A DNA stretch of 64,000 nucleotides, taken from assembly GCA_029721435.1 (NCBI GenBank), contig CM056573.1, positions 122,661,447-122,725,446 of the forward strand. Reading direction: 5' to 3'. Origin of the DNA: Gymnothorax reevesii (taxonomy: Eukaryota; Chordata; Actinopteri; Anguilliformes; Muraenidae). Under the pieces are notes generated by a model, which was given only the letters and a program-made list of their open reading frames with translations, did not search any database and was not told the origin of the DNA. Shown here piece by piece: positions 1 to 10,228 of the stretch. Both the position numbers and the translations under genes were made by a program. Every line of letters starts with the position of its first letter. The stretch's first letter is position 1.

Positions 1-480
1 CACCCTCCTGTTAATGAAGAGGTGTACTTTTTGCATTTTGTGTCATTTCAAATTCATTGGTTAATCTATATGAGAGTTCACTGATGGAGTGTGTTTGTGC
101 TGCTTCCCACTACTATCATTTGCACAGCCTTAATATTAGCTAGAATATGAAATGCGTGATTCTATGCAAATTGTATATTTTTGAATGTAATTATTGCTGT
201 ATACTTTGAGCTGTGTTTTTCTTCAATTACTGGTTTTAATGTACTGGATCTTACTATTGTACTGGTAGAAAACTTCGGTATGTAAGAGAATTTGTCTGGA
301 AATCACAGATATTTACTCTATATTGCTGCATTGCTGACCTGTTAAATATCCGATCTTTGTTTTAAATCATTAGAATTGTTGAGAGAGTTTGAACTGAATT
401 GGGAAGTTTTGGCTTGTCTGACTGATTGTTCAGCCCGCTGCGGCTAGCTGATCTGTCTTATTGGACTTCACCTGCGCCTT
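1..480. other. Unassigned AT-rich sequence
   Basis: No open frame of useful length, no recognised repeat end and no RNA gene is visible here. It is ordinary AT-rich vertebrate intergenic sequence. Confidence 0.5.
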
Positions 481-526
481 CTTTTCTGCTCTCTTTCTCT
501 CTCTCATCCTCTCTCACTCTCTCTAA
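481..526. repeat. CT-rich microsatellite
   Basis: A pyrimidine tract made almost wholly of CT and TCTC units with a few interruptions. Confidence 0.8.
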
Positions 527-900
527 ATTTGCATATGGGCTTGGTTAAGCAAAAGTAACGGAAGGACACTGTTACTTAACAAAAGTTATGCAGCATGATG
601 AATCTTTTTGTTTCGATTTAGTAAGTTGGCCTTGCTTAATAATTCTCCTAATCTGCTGTAGTGTACGATATACATAATGTCTAAAATATACTTGGTAATT
701 GAAGGACAAATGTTCACTTCCCCTTGGCCAGGCTCATATTCTTTTCAGCTAGTTTCTGTACACTACACATGGCTTACTGAGTGAGAAACACTGCCTCTGG
801 CCTAACTCGAGCAGGAGTCTTTTCTAATTCTCCTGCCTGTGACACCCAGTTCTTTGTTCTCCCTCTCACATGTGGTTCTGAGGCTGTCACATCATCATCA
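527..900. other. Unassigned sequence
   Basis: No feature recognised between the CT tract and the 20-bp tandem repeat. Confidence 0.4.
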
Positions 901-1020
901 GTCTGCCATTTTAGATCTGAGTCCGCCTTCTTAGATCCGAGTCCACCATTTTATATCTGAGTCCGCCCTCTTAGATCCGAGTCCGCCATTTTAGATCTGA
1001 GTCCAAGCCTGCCATTTCAA
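901..1020. repeat. 20-bp tandem repeat with 40-bp higher-order period
   Basis: Six units of exactly 20 bp start at 901, 921, 941, 961, 981 and 1001. Units 1, 3 and 5 share the ending ttttagatctga or a close variant, and units 2 and 4 share ttagatccga, so the true repeat is a 40-bp dimer. Unit 6 is degenerate. Confidence 0.9.
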
Positions 1021-1194
1021 CCCCTCCCTTTTGGTACTCAGACTTACTCACCCGCAAACACACACACAGATGGCGCAAGATGGCACCAAACTATGTATGC
1101 CTATGGGCCATTTAGAAAAAAATAGTGTTTTGAATCCAGTGAATCCATTCTTGTCGAAGATTAAAATCATTGATTACATCTTGTGATTGCGGAT

Positions 1195-2262
1195 TCCTCT
1201 GTGGATAATTTGATTCAATTCCATGAATATCTGAATTACTGTAGTGACCATCTGCGGTTTACTTTGGAATATAATATGGAGCGGATCAGTTTTTTAGATG
1301 TACTGGTTCATAAATGAGATGGCACAATTCAGACTGATCCTTTCTTGTAAGCATACAGATCGTAACTCTTTGCTAAGAGGAGACCGTTTTCACCCACGGC
1401 CACCAGTTATTAAGAGTTTACGAATCAATCAGTTTCATTGGGTTTGGAGAATTTGCTGTGATGATGCATCATAGTCCATGCAGGCTACAGATCTGTTTTA
1501 TAGATTCCTCGTTAGAGGCTACAAAAGCAAGTGGGTGCATGCAGCACAGGAACGCTTTGATCAGGTTACTCAGGACAAATGTCTTCTACCGAATAAGAAC
1601 AAAAAAACCTCAAATTTTCCTATTTGTTGCATCACATATTCACCACTTGCCTCAGAATTAATGTAGGTGATCTGAAAATATTGGTTCATTATCGAGTCTG
1701 ATTCAAAGCTGAGAAATGTTTTTGTAGAAGCATCTAAGCTCATTTTTAGACATTCCACTAACTTCCAATTGCCTTCTGGTTAAGTCAGATACTTATCCAC
1801 ATGACAAGCCTTCCCCGTTGTACCAGATGGCAATTGCTGGTGTGGCAATTGTGCACAATGCAATTATACTCGTAAGTGTAAAAGATTTAGTCATCTGCAT
1901 ACCGGTCAAAGCATATCGTTAAAGGGTGCTATTACATGCAACACTACGCATGTCAAATATCTCATCCGTTGCCCTTGTGGTCTGGCCTACACAGGGAAAA
2001 CCTCCTGTGCCCTTTGCACCAGGATTAGTGAACATAGAATTAATATTAGAACACCAGATGAACGCAATCCTGTGGGTCACAAACAAGTGGGTCATAGTGT
2101 CAGTGCATTGAATTATGTTGGCACTGAAAAAGTTGAGAAACATCCCTGGGGGTGATCTTGAAAGAAGCCTCCTCCAACGAGAAACTTATTGGATTGATTT
2201 TCTTAATACCTTGTCTCCTGAAGGTTTGAATGAGGAATTTGACATAAAACCCCTTTGCTTTC
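1195..2262 (+). pseudogene. Penelope-like element RT/GIY-YIG remnant
   Basis: Decayed 3' half of a Penelope-like retroelement (PLE) polyprotein, in which an RT is followed by a GIY-YIG endonuclease. The frame is broken by many stops and shifts, but pieces are readable: the region after the RT catalytic motif near 1270-1420, the Cys-rich linker near 1835-1870 (CWCGNCAQC-like), and the GIY-YIG core near 1955-2040 (YLIRCPCGLAYTGKT with R and SEH downstream). The tail matches the usual GLNEEFDIKP end of these proteins near 2225-2255. It is homologous to the much better copy at 31855-33686. No long terminal structure is visible. It is an old, inactive copy. Confidence 0.8.
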
Positions 2263-2408
2263 CTGCCTGGTACTTCTGCATGTACGTAATTAATTTTTAA
2301 TAAAAAAAATGTCATTACATCTCTTTTTGCATGCTATGTCATGTCTATTTGTATTGTGTCATTATTTCTATAATTAATCTTGACTATATATTACTGAGTG
2401 TATTTGTG

Positions 2409-3052
2409 TGTTACGGCTGATGCCGAGTGAGTGTTTGAGTGTGTCTGCGTGGGTGCGTGCGTGCCTGTGACCGTCTCCCCTTAGATTGCCAGGTGGAGGT
2501 GGAGGATTGGGGCGACTGCTTATGGGAGTGTTCGGTTGTCTTCCAATCAGCAACCGACAAGAAAATGGCAGCTCCTTTAAAAGGCTGGAGAGAGCGTCAT
2601 TCGGGGGCGGCTGTTTCCTGAAGTGGACTGTCGCCCAAACTTCGTCTGGCTCGGCTTGCTAAACTTAGAAATTCCTGTTTTTGAATATGTTGTTCTTGTC
2701 TGACTCGGCTTGCTAAACTTAGAAATTCCTGTTTTTGAATATGTTGTTCTTGTCTGACTCGGCTTGCTAAAACTTAGAAATTGCTGCTTTTTGGATATGT
2801 TGTTCGTGTCTGACTCAGCCCTATAAAACTTAGAAACTGTTGTTTCCGATTGTATTATTTCCGGATATTGTTTAGATCAAAACTGTACTTTGCGAATAGT
2901 TCGGTGTGGCTTTATTTAGTGTCAACGATTTTGGAACGGTCACGCATCTGTATGTTTAAATCCTTGTTATTTTATTAAAAACCTCTGTAAAACCTTAACA
3001 TCTGGTTTTATGTTACCTCCTTTTAACCCCTTTAAGAGCTGTGGACGTAACA
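2409..3052. mobile_element. Solo LTR with 5-bp target duplication
   Basis: The segment starts TGTTACG and ends CGTAACA, a perfect 7-bp terminal inverted repeat with canonical TG...CA. It is flanked by the direct repeat TTGTG at 2404-2408 and 3053-3057. Length is 644 bp. An ATTAAA-like polyadenylation motif lies near 2975 and a tandem repeat lies inside. No internal gag or pol sequence is next to it, so it is a solo LTR left by recombination. Whether the parent was Gypsy-type or an endogenous retrovirus cannot be told from the LTR alone. Confidence 0.85.
2645..2850. repeat. 54-bp tandem repeat inside the solo LTR
   Basis: About 3.7 units; the shared core tcggcttgct starts at 2651, 2705 and 2759, with a diverged unit at about 2815. 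The first two units are nearly identical and the last is the most degenerate. Confidence 0.9.
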
Positions 3053-3129
3053 TTGTGTTTTAGCCTTAATTGGCTGACAGTGATGTCAGAATGATGCCAT
3101 TGGCATACTGCATTTATATACTTTATTTA

Positions 3130-3994
3130 CAGTGCCGGGAAAAAGTATTTGCCCCCTTCCTGATTTATTTGCATATTTGTCACACTTAAAGTCTTGGGGA
3201 CCATCAAGATGTATTTTGGCAAATAAGAGACAAACTTTTTTGTTCTTTTTGGTCAGTAGTGGTGTTCATCTTGGAACTCTCCAATGGATGCAATTTTTGC
3301 CCAGTTTCTTTCTTATTGTTGAATCGTGAACACTGACTTTAACTGAGGGAAGTGAGGCCTGCAGTTCTTCAGGTGTTGTTTAAGGTTATTTTGTGACTGC
3401 CATGATGAGTCGTTGATGCGCTCTTAGTGTATTTTGCTAGGTTGGCCACTCCTTGGAAGGTTCAGCAGTGTTCCAAGTTTTCTCCATTTGTAGATAATGG
3501 CTCTCACCGTGATTCGTCGGATTCCCAAACCCTTAGAAATGGCTTTGTAATCCTTTCCAGACTAATAGATGTCAATTTCTTTGTATCTCATCTGTTCTTG
3601 AATTTCTTTAGTTTGCGGCGTGATGTGTTGCTTTCTGAGATCTTTTAGCCCACTTTGTCAGACAAAGTGATTTAAGTGATTTCTTGATTCAACAGGTCTG
3701 GCAGTATTAAGACCTGGGTGTGGGTAGTGAAATGGGACTCAAAATAATGTGGTTAATCACAGTTAATTCATAATTTTAGAAGGCGGGGGGAATTACTTTT
3801 TCACATAGGGCTAGGTCGGTTTGTGTAGCTTTTTCCCCTTAAAAAATGAAATCATCATTTAAAAACTGCATTTTGTATTTACTCAGCTTATCTTTGTCTT
3901 ACATTAAAATTTGTGTGATGATATCAAACATTTAAGTGTGAAAAATATGCAAAAAAGTAATAAATCAGGATGGGGCAAATACTTTTTCACGGCA
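3130..3994. mobile_element. Internally deleted Tc1-like element (family A)
   Basis: The ends are inverted repeats (cagtgccgggaaaaagta at the left, actttttcacggca at the right). A TA precedes the left end; the last few right-end bases have mutated. The interior carries the antisense N-terminal part of a Tc1 transposase (HTH region, roughly 3390-3650), but the catalytic half is deleted. The same family supplies the split copy at 34570-35216 plus 51446-51893. It is non-autonomous. Confidence 0.8.
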
Positions 3995-4015
3995 TGATGT
4001 CCATGCGCAAGGTCG

Positions 4016-4043
4016 AGGTCAAAGGTCAAGTTCACAGAGGTCA
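4016..4043 (+). promoter_or_regulatory. Cluster of nuclear-receptor half-sites including a perfect DR1
   Basis: AGGTCA at 4016-4021 and 4023-4028 are separated by one A, an exact DR1 consensus of the kind bound by RXR heterodimers and HNF4. They are followed by AGTTCA (4029-4034) and AGGTCA (4038-4043). The site lies at the start of a tandem repeat rich in AAGGTCA words, so it may be a repeat property and not a real enhancer. Confidence 0.35.
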
Positions 4044-4059
4044 CAACCTTGTTTGCAGG

Positions 4060-4500
4060 TTTTCGTGCTGTAACTCCAGTTAGAATTCATGGATCGCTAT
4101 GAAATTTTGGAAATAGCTTCTAGGCATACAGGAGGTGTTCCCTATTGTTTTTAAGGTCATCCGTCAAATCCCAAGGTCACAATGGTAAAAAAAGTGTCAA
4201 TTTTGCCCGATTTCACGGTTTTCGCACCGTAACTCAAGTTAAATTCAATGAATGGCTATGACATCTTACAACAAGCTTCTTGGTATAGAGGAGGGTTCCC
4301 TATTGATTTTCAAGGTCATCTGTCGAATCCCAAGGTCACACCGGTCAAAAAAGTGTCGATTTTGCCCCAATTTCACAGTTTTTGCACCGTAACTCCACTT
4401 TAACTTGATGGATGGCTATTACATCTTAGAACAAGCTTCTTGGTACAGAGGAAGGGTCCCCTATTGATTTTCAAGGTCATTTGCCAATTTCGACATCACA
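4060..4500. repeat. Tandem repeat, about 160-bp unit, three copies
   Basis: The word tttYgYaccgtaactc or a variant recurs at 4060, 4219 and 4379, giving periods of 159 and 160. Each unit also contains a CTATTG-TTTT-AAGGTCAT block and, in units 1 and 2, CAAGGTCACA. The units are about 80-90% alike by eye. Confidence 0.85.
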
Positions 4501-4559
4501 CTTGTACAAGAAACCACCAGTCATGGACACTAGGCCTCGTGACGGATGATAGGCGAGGT

Positions 4560-5152
4560 CGCAGCTATTAGATCCTTCTGATCTACTTGTTTACTTTTTA
4601 CTGCCATGAATATTTCTTTTTTTCTGCAGAATGCTATGTATGTACCCAGATATTTTCATCAAAATGCAACATTTCCTAAATTATTTTTACATATGCTGGT
4701 CTAAGATGATGAAACCTGAGTTTCTTCATTTTTTACATTCATGCGGATAAATTCTGCATCAAAATATTACTTTCCCTAAATTTCCATAGATTTGGGTTGA
4801 GTAAGCAGACTAACATTACCACGATTTTTATTTTTATTATTTAGGTGGGAGCAGTGGCTTCACACTGGTCAGCACTACATACTTGGGTCTGAAAGTCTCA
4901 GGCTTGGTTACCTTTTAACGAGCAAGTTTGAAGCAAACTCATATTATAAAGCCATTGTTCATCTACACATAAAAACAGTGGGAGGCCTTCAGTAACCTTA
5001 TCCTTTACCATTTTATTGCCCTCAAGCTGGTCTAGTTGTAGTTTGCCTGATTAACAATCAAACAATTTATTAACTGTGCAACCAAGACCAAATCATTACC
5101 TATAATAACAAATGATAATGGAAAAAGTGAATGCCTATTGCCTAAGTTTAAA
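4560..5152. other. Unassigned sequence
   Basis: Nothing recognised. It is AT-rich with no usable open frame. Confidence 0.4.
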
Positions 5153-5415
5153 GTTGTGCTCAAAAGTATGCATAACCTAGCGGAATTTGTGAAACTTTGC
5201 CATTTATTTTGAAAATATGACTCATCATGCAAAAACTTTTATTTAAGGATAGCGATCTTTATCATCACACAGGTGTTTGGCTCATTTTTAAACCATAATG
5301 ATAACTGAAATCACCCAAACGGCTCAGATCATAAGTTTACTCCCCTTGAATTTTTTACCTTGTTGTATAGACTCAAGGTGACAGACTCAGGTTTAAATGG
5401 CTATTAAGGGTTCCA
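5153..5415. mobile_element. Tc1-like 5' end fragment (family B)
   Basis: The sequence beginning gttgtgctcaaaagt matches, from memory, the inverted-repeat end and leader of a common fish Tc1 family whose ends read gttgtgctcataagtttacat. The match runs to about 5415. The transposase and the other end are absent. Confidence 0.6.
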
Positions 5416-5496
5416 TACCCGTGGCTTTTTAAATTGAAATTAGTGTCTATGTATAGTCATTTAGTTTGTTAGCTCCTGTCTGGATGCACTGCTCTG

Positions 5497-5700
5497 GGGT
5501 GCGTTTCCCAAATGCATTGTTGCTAATTATGGTAGCAACTTACATACTGTAGTTTGAACTACGCAGGTGCGACATAAGATTTTCCCAAAACCATTGTACG
5601 AACTATCAAGGTAACTTACGTATACGAACCATTGTTAAGCGGAACAGGTGTTCCCCAAAACCATAGTTCGAATGAACATTCGCAGCCACTGTCGTTGTGT
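5497..5700. repeat. Possible Harbinger-type MITE fragment
   Basis: A ggtgcgtttcccaaa end motif, repeated in degenerate form at about 5580 and 5650, resembles the ends of fish Harbinger-like MITEs. No matching opposite end or target duplication was found. Confidence 0.3.
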
Positions 5701-6329
5701 AGGAGAGCTGTTGTTAAAAGATTATTTCCTGTCACTTATCGAGTGAAATTTACTTACTCCATTGGCAAGATAGTCAAAATAACTCAAATCAAGGAAAAAC
5801 ATTCTTGTCTTACTAAGAAAATGGTGATAGAAATAAGGGTTTTAAGTCTTAAAATAAGTAAATTTCCCTTTCTTGAAAATCACTTTTTGCAGTGTTGATG
5901 TGAATATACTATAGTAGAAATTATTATATCTTTTCATTTATAATAGTGGAAGGGAAAGTGTTGATGACAAGAAATAGGGTGGGGGAGATTGCAGGTTTTG
6001 TTGTATATAACGTTTCTTTTTCCTGTTGGTCTGTGGAATGCACAGTCATCTTCAGCATCCTTTACAGAGATCGCCTCACTTTCAGGGAGATGAATATTTG
6101 CTGAGACGGTCATGCTGTGCTGGCAGCAGGATGGGTGGACTTAGACAAACTGGCAGTCTGAGTCGATTCTGAGGACTCAGGGAAAAGAGCAGCCCTGACA
6201 CACTGAAGGCCATGCCAGAGGGGGCCCAATGTGGAGAGGCTCAGTGAAGGGATGGCCGATGTTGAGGAGTCCTAGGAATCAAACTGTAAGGGGCAAGGCA
6301 AAAATGGGCCAAGAGGAAGTGGGCAGAGG
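5701..6329. other. Unassigned sequence
   Basis: Small open frames only. I see no motif that would make any of them a gene. Confidence 0.4.
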
Positions 6330-6590
6330 GTGGAAGACTCCCACATTAGGGAACTGCATACCACAGAAGTCTATGCCTCTGGGACTCCTACAAGCACTTC
6401 TGGGCTTAGAATGGACATAAACTCCTCAGGAGTAAGACGCCTGCTGACAGACTGGTACTCGTACCACCAGCCCTCTGTGGCACACTCCTTAGAACTGCAG
6501 CTTTCTTCTCAGTGTTGGCAGCATAGTCCCTCCATTTCTCCCTCACATCCTCTGCAGTGCATCTCTATCCATAGCCCTCAGAACTAATTT
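6330..6590 (-). pseudogene. Possible SANT/MADF-type DNA-binding domain remnant
   Basis: On the minus strand a piece reading EDVREKWRDYAANTEKK, followed by VLRSVPQRAGG, resembles the last helix and linker of the MADF/SANT-like protein encoded by fish Harbinger elements. The frame is broken within about 80 codons. The match is short, so the assignment is tentative. Confidence 0.3.
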
Positions 6591-6599
6591 TTTCTGTGA

Positions 6600-7161
6600 T
6601 CTCATGCCAGTTTTTGTTCTTCGAATCAGTTGAAAAAATTTCGAGTCTGGAAAAAGGAATAGAAATGTTAACTTTGAATATTCCATTTTTTGTCCATGTC
6701 TATATTTCTAAGCCTATAAAGGAGGTGGGTGTCCTCAAGTTAGTCTTTACTATACAAACATATATAAACATATATCAAAAGAGACAATATGGCAACTAAG
6801 TCATCTTAATTTAATGAATCGCTTGTTTATGACAGAGCACACGTTGCCATAAATGAAAAGAAAATGTTACAAACTTCTATGTCTTGCAGGATTCGAGCCA
6901 CCACTTTATAAGACTACTATGTACAATAATCATGTCTCTTGATGTATCCACTGCACCACAAAGTGTGCCATTCTTGAGATGTGGGGCTTGGTACTAATAA
7001 TTGTTTATAATATTAATGAAAAAATGAATTGAAAAAACCTCATATTCGCTGGTGCAGCTTATTTAATTAAATGCATTGAAATGGCAAATTGTTCTTGAGA
7101 TTTTTTTTTCTTCCACAAGAATCCTTGCCTAAAATGTAATTTCATTTAATAGTTCATTCAT
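6600..7161. other. Unassigned AT-rich sequence
   Basis: Nothing recognised. Confidence 0.4.
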
Positions 7162-7321
7162 GAATTTTGGACCACTCCCAAAGTGGAGGAGAGTATTCGG
7201 TGGATCTAAGGATAGGAGATTGATGCGAACGTGATGTCTGTGATTGTGCAAACATTGGGCACCTCCAGGTGGCGAGGCTCAGGGTGGGGCTCGTGTCTCT
7301 CGTCGGAGTAGGCTCCTAAGC
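7162..7321 (+). repeat. Direct repeat, left copy
   Basis: Homologous to 7546-7724. It starts gaattttggaccactc and ends ggctcctaagc. About 20 bp present in the right copy are missing here near 7228. Confidence 0.85.
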
Positions 7322-7545
7322 CCCCAAAAAGTGTTAATGAATCAGTGAGAGATGGGCTCTATGTACGTCATCGATAGGGTATAAAAAGCGGTAAAACACA
7401 TGCAAAATTGCTCATTTATCACCATTTCTTTTGTCAGTTCAAAAGAGGCAAGTGATCATTGACCCTCATAAATCTAGTTATGGGTACAAGACGATTGAAT
7501 ATGCCACTGAGTACTGTCTGAGCAATTATGTAAAAATTCCTTAAT

Positions 7546-7724
7546 GAATTTTGGACCACTCTCAAAGTGGAGGAGAGTATTTGGTGGATCTAAGGATAGG
7601 AGATAGAGGCGAATGTGATGTTGTATGGACTTAGTCTGTGATTGTGCGAACATTGGGCACCCCCAGTTGGCGAGACTCAGGGTGGGTCTCGTGTCTCTTG
7701 TCGGAGTCCATGTGGCTCCTAAGC
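7546..7724 (+). repeat. Direct repeat, right copy
   Basis: Second copy of the 7162-7321 segment in the same orientation, with the copy starts 384 bp apart. The right copy keeps internal bases lost from the left copy. About 220 bp of unrelated sequence lies between the two. Confidence 0.85.
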
Positions 7725-7976
7725 GCCCCGGGGTCCCAGGTGGTGACTGTTTCTTGCTTTCTTCTTGGAGAGGGGAAGGGTGGGAGGGATGTAGAAACAA
7801 GACAAGCGGGGATTTTGGGAATGTAGGTGGTATATATAGGCGTCAGGACGAATAGGAAGGTGCATTGGGAGTGACCCTGTTCATTAACCTACGTTATCGG
7901 GAACTCCCTTTGGTCTGTAATTTGTGTACAATCACAATATAATTTTCCAAAATGAAGAATTTGTATTGTAATATTC

Positions 7977-8050
7977 AGGGTTCCCACACTTTTTTACCAG
8001 TGATTTTTCAAAACTTTTCCATAATATTTTACCTGATTTCCATAATGAGC
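7977..8050. mobile_element. hAT-type end fragment
   Basis: The start cagggttcccacac followed by ttttcc-rich sequence resembles the terminal sequence of common fish hAT elements. It is cut off at about 8050, where a Tc1-like pseudogene begins. Confidence 0.45.
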
Positions 8051-8052
8051 TT

Positions 8053-8900
8053 TCACAGTGTGCCGGTTTCCTTGTCACAACTGGTAGCATGAGGTGGTAC
8101 CCACAGTCCAGTCTGGTTGCACAGGTAGTCCAGCTCTCCCAGATCAGCACTTCCATATGTGCAGTTGCTAAGGTTTGGTGTGTCTCCCAGCGCAGTCTCA
8201 AGAGCATGGAGGAGATACCAGGGCACCAGCCGTTTCACAAGGAGAGCTGGACAGTGCTGTAGAAGGGCATCAACCCAGCAGCAGGACTGTTTCTGCTCCT
8301 TTGTGCAAGATGGAATAAAAGAGCACTGCCAGAGCCCTACAAAATGACCTCCAGCAGGCTACTTGTGCGGATGTTTCTGACCAAACTGTCAGAAACAGAC
8401 TGTGAGGGCGGCATGAGGTCTCAATGTCCTCAAGTGGGACCTGAACTCACAGCCCAGCACCATGCATCTTGATTGGCATTCGCTAGAGAACAGCACTGTC
8501 CTGACTGCTGTTAGACACTGGGATGAAATCCTTAGAGCGACTGTGTGACCTTATGCTGAGGCAGTGGGTCATGGGTTTCTCCTGGTGCAGGGCAATGCCT
8601 GGCCACATGTGGTCACGGCATGTAGGCAGTTCCTGTACAATAAAAGCATTGATGCCATAGATTGGTTTTCTCATTCCTTTGACCTAAACCCAATTGAGCT
8701 CCTGTGGGATGCTATGTATCAGTCCATCCAAGGCTGATAAGTACCACCACAAACTAAGCAGGAGCTCACTGATGCCATGATCCCTGTCTGGGAGGAGGTC
8801 CCTCTGGACACCATCACCGACTCATCAGAACAATGCCCAGATGTTGTCGGGAGTGTTTTTATTAGTGAAGTCCATGCCTCCAAGAAATTCAAGCCATAAG
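8053..8900 (+). pseudogene. Tc1-like transposase pseudogene (family C)
   Basis: Degenerate, internally deleted DD34E transposase on the plus strand. The N-terminal HTH half is readable at about 8170-8400. The first catalytic Asp region and much of the middle are deleted at about 8485. The C-terminal half follows, with a D-S-F-D-L-N-P-I-E-L-L-W-D block near 8680-8715, which is the third catalytic position. Numerous stops and shifts are present. No clean inverted repeats were located. Confidence 0.7.
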
Positions 8901-9060
8901 AAAAGCCCAGGACGGAGCAACAAAATATTAATTCTGGATTTTTGATGATTCCATAATTCTTTCCTCTAATTACAGTGATGCCATATGTTTCCTCTACTTG
9001 TTTATGAAAAAAATATGCCATTTATTAAAATCAAATTTCTTTGCTGTGTGTTTCATGAAG

Positions 9061-9781
9061 CCTGAATGTTAAGCAAATGAACAAAAATTGTTTGGTGTCA
9101 TGTCTGCAATTTGTTGATTTTCAATGAAGTAAACAAGCTGAATGAACATCCACTGCGGTGATTCTAGAATTGCAGCACGCATGACCTTGCTTGCCATGGC
9201 TCTCCAATGAGCCGGGCTCAGACTACAGGAGATTTAAAGTCCTCACTGATTTGAAATTGTTTTATAGCTCTCAGAAAAGAATGAACTTTTCCTATTTTTT
9301 TCTCTCAATTTCCAAACAAGCTCAAACTGCACATTTAGAAATGTGCAATCCATCATACCATTCAAGTTATGATTAAGGTCATCTTGCCTGAAACAGCTAT
9401 GGTATGCCACGACTCAGGTGACCATGGGGAAGCAGAAGGAAGATGTTTAAAGACAAAAATTTTGAGGGAGCGGTGAGGGAATGTGGGCAACACAGTTTAT
9501 TCGTTCACCAACAGCCAGGGGGGAGGATTTAAAGGTCAGTTTTAATTAGGTTTTATAACTTTTGATACTCAGCTGGCCTCTCAGTGGCTAAGGTTTTACC
9601 ATTGGTGTTTGATACCGTCAGCGAAACCCTGAATAGGATGTTAAAATTTGTTTGCTGACTGTTGGGTTTTCTGAAATGAACCAATATCAAAAACCAGTAG
9701 AATACAAAAAGGAGGCTTTATTTCTGAAGGGGGAAACCCCCCAACAGAGCTGGCAACAGTATAAAGTTCGAAATCCAAAAA
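9061..9781. repeat. Left part of an old LTR-like dispersed repeat
   Basis: No coding potential. The end of this stretch (9640-9781) reads smoothly into the sequence right of the hAT element at 14514, so both probably belong to one older repeat that the hAT element split. Confidence 0.35.
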
Positions 9782-10228
9782 CAGGGTCCCCTCAGGATTG
9801 TTAAACCTAAGTTTAAGACTTTTAAGACCTTTTTTAATGCCATTTTCAAGTAAAATTTAATACCTCTATCGCACCAATTATTTCAATAATCTTGAACCAT
9901 ATTCAATAAAGTAAGCACTTAACATCAATTTAAACCTCCATTACGTCTTAAGAGATTAGGCCTACGTCTTTGTTTAGCAAAAGAATGTACATTTATTGAA
10001 GATATAAAAAGTTGCATTATAAAGTCTCAGATTTATTTATTTATTTAACACGCACGCGCGCGCACAAACACAATCATTATGGATGAAAAGAGGACAGGAC
10101 TCCAAACAGCCTGAGCCAGAACCCATTAATTTAAGTCATTCAAAACTGAAAAAGCCTCTAAACATGCATCGTCTGAAAGTTTAGGAAATATATTTGTCAT
10201 TGTTTATGTTTTTGGTACGACAATGGTA

